64,000 nt of DNA from Microbacterium terregens. GTDB taxonomy: Bacteria; Actinomycetota; Actinomycetes; Actinomycetales; Microbacteriaceae. Below the pieces are notes generated by a model. That model made no database searches. It was not told the origin of the DNA and saw only the letters and a program-made list of their open reading frames with translations. Where the stretch lies: the NCBI RefSeq assembly GCF_039534975.1, contig NZ_BAAAWH010000001.1, positions 372,001 through 436,000 on the forward strand. The letters are read 5' to 3'. The translations under genes and the position numbers were made by a program. This document shows, one piece after another, positions 63,037-64,000 of the stretch; the stretch's first letter is position 1, and each line of letters opens with the position of its first letter.

Positions 63037-64000
63037 TCAGCCGAGGAACTCGCGCGCCGCGACCACCAACGCGCCGACGCCCAGGTCGAGCGTGGGCTGA
63101 AGCACCGGCGCGAAGAACGGGGAGTGGTTCGTCGGCACGTCGCGATCGATGGTTCCGGCCGCCTTGGCGTCAGCGTAGGCCTGCGGGTCGATGCCGCCCC
63201 AGAACCAGAACACGAGCGGAGCGCCCGACTCGCGGGCGAACCACGACACGTCCTCGCTGCCGGTGAACATGCCGGGATCGACGACCGTTCCTTCGCCGAA
63301 TGCGCGGTCGAAGGCCAGCGTGAGCTGCGCGGTCGCGTGCACGTCGTTGATGGTCGGCGGCAGCGAGTGATCGATCACGATCACCGGCTCCTCGTCGGCG
63401 CCCGAGGCCTGGGCCTCGGCGCGGACGACCCGCTCGACCTTCGCGAGGACGCGCTCACGCGCCTCGTCGTCGGGATAGCGCAGGCTCAGTTCGAGTCGTG
63501 CCTCGGCCGGGATGATGTTGTTCTTGAGGCCCGCGTGGATCGAGCCCACCGTGACCACCGCGACATCGCGCGGGTCGACCTCGCGCGACACGATCGTCTG
63601 CAGGCGCATGACGGTGGCGGCCGCCATGACGACCGGGTCGATGGTGGAGTGCGGGCGCGAGCCGTGGCCGCCGCGGCCGAGCAGCGTCACGGTCAGACCA
63701 TCGGATGCCGCCATCTGGGTGCCCGAGCGCACGCCGATCGTTCCCGCGGGCAGGGGCGTGACGTGCTGGCCGAGGACGATGTCGGGCTTGGGGAAGCGAT
63801 CCAGGACGCCGTCGGCGATCATCGCCTGCGAACCGGCGCCGTATTCCTCGGCGGGCTGGAAGACGGCGACGATCGTGCCGGACCACTCGTCCTTCGTGGC
63901 GACCAGCTTCTCGAGCGCGCCGAGCAGGCACGTGACGTGCATGTCGTGGCCGCAGGCGTGCATGACCGGCACATCCGTGCCGGCCGGGTCGACTCCCCGC
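63037..64000 (-). CDS. M20-family amidohydrolase (N-acyl-amino-acid amidohydrolase-like), 5' end outside the window
   Basis: The last 321 or so codons of an M20D metallopeptidase/amidohydrolase; the frame is open to the window edge at 64000. Metal and catalytic motifs are HACGHDMH (two histidines and aspartate), FQPAEEYGAG (glutamate pair), and the C-terminal GSEDVSWF. The dimerisation-domain insert RGGHGSRPHSTIDPV is present. Such enzymes deacylate N-acetyl or hippurate-like amino acid conjugates, using Zn2+, Mn2+ or Co2+. The missing N-terminus would add about 80-100 residues. The substrate is unknown. Confidence 0.9.
   Translation of the reverse strand, partial: RGVDPAGTDVPVMHACGHDMHVTCLLGALEKLVATKDEWSGTIVAVFQPAEEYGAGSQAMIADGVLDRFPKPDIVLGQHVTPLPAGTIGVRSGTQMAASDGLTVTLLGRGGHGSRPHSTIDPVVMAAATVMRLQTIVSREVDPRDVAVVTVGSIHAGLKNNIIPAEARLELSLRYPDDEARERVLAKVERVVRAEAQASGADEEPVIVIDHSLPPTINDVHATAQLTLAFDRAFGEGTVVDPGMFTGSEDVSWFARESGAPLVFWFWGGIDPQAYADAKAAGTIDRDVPTNHSPFFAPVLQPTLDLGVGALVVAAREFLG

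Overview
The window is high-GC actinobacterial chromosome, most likely from a member of the Microbacteriaceae close to Microbacterium. This rests on overall gene content, very high G/C at third codon positions, frequent GTG starts, tRNA genes without an encoded CCA, and several short intergenic repeats of the kind common in that family. Nearly all of it is ordinary core chromosome. The order cyclophilin, rhomboid protease, crgA, class E sortase, amidotransferase, then (reverse strand) fhaA-fhaB-pstP-rodA-pbpA-pknA-pknB and tRNA-Leu(CAG), is the conserved actinobacterial block that in relatives lies a few kb past dnaA-dnaN-gyrB-gyrA. The left half of the window is therefore probably close to oriC.

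Layout. 1-2.8 kb: the right end of an integrated element. A DNA methyltransferase is followed by a 3' fragment of tRNA-Ala(UGC) with its terminator, then a hypothetical gene. 2.8-6.3 kb: housekeeping genes (NUDIX, YbaK-type deacylase, cyclophilin, rhomboid, crgA), with a consensus DnaA box before crgA. 6.4-17 kb: sortase, amidotransferase and the Ser/Thr-kinase/cell-elongation operon. 17-26.5 kb: tRNA-Leu, acetyltransferase, GntR regulator, CspA, an MprF-like membrane protein, a coiled-coil membrane protein, HAD phosphatase, NucS mismatch endonuclease, and an MFS transporter divergent from a LacI regulator with two operators. 26.6-33.1 kb: a complete six-gene Mrp-type Na+/H+ antiporter operon in which every gene overlaps the next. 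33-45.5 kb: penicillin-acylase-family hydrolase, argG, cytochrome P450, Pr6Pr protein, purA, a lactonase-like propeller protein, an MBL hydrolase, and a DMT exporter divergent from a MocR regulator. 45.5-64 kb: AI-2E-type permease, chorismate mutase, HerA-like ATPase, a YtrA-type GntR/ABC operon, a glycine-betaine-type ABC importer, two paralogous coiled-coil membrane proteins, purL, sufS-sufU flanked by two paralogous membrane proteins, a lipase-like hydrolase and a truncated M20 amidohydrolase.

How the genes work together. FhaA, FhaB, PstP, RodA, PBP2-like PbpA, PknA and PknB form one signalling and peptidoglycan-elongation unit. The kinases and phosphatase set the phosphorylation state of FHA-domain partners and of the RodA/PbpA synthase, while CrgA acts at the septum. 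MrpA-G is one membrane antiporter complex. SufS passes sulfur to SufU. The betaine-type transporter and Mrp operon both suggest osmotic or ionic homeostasis.

The least ordinary features are the tRNA-Ala fragment, which marks an integrated island by the replication-origin region, and four different families of short palindromic or tandem repeats (near 23.3/56.1, 40.9, 45.6 and 58.9/59.6 kb). No transposase, integrase, CRISPR array, rRNA or prophage structural gene is visible. I found no complete new defence or metabolic system. If one exists, it would lie left of position 1, inside the island.
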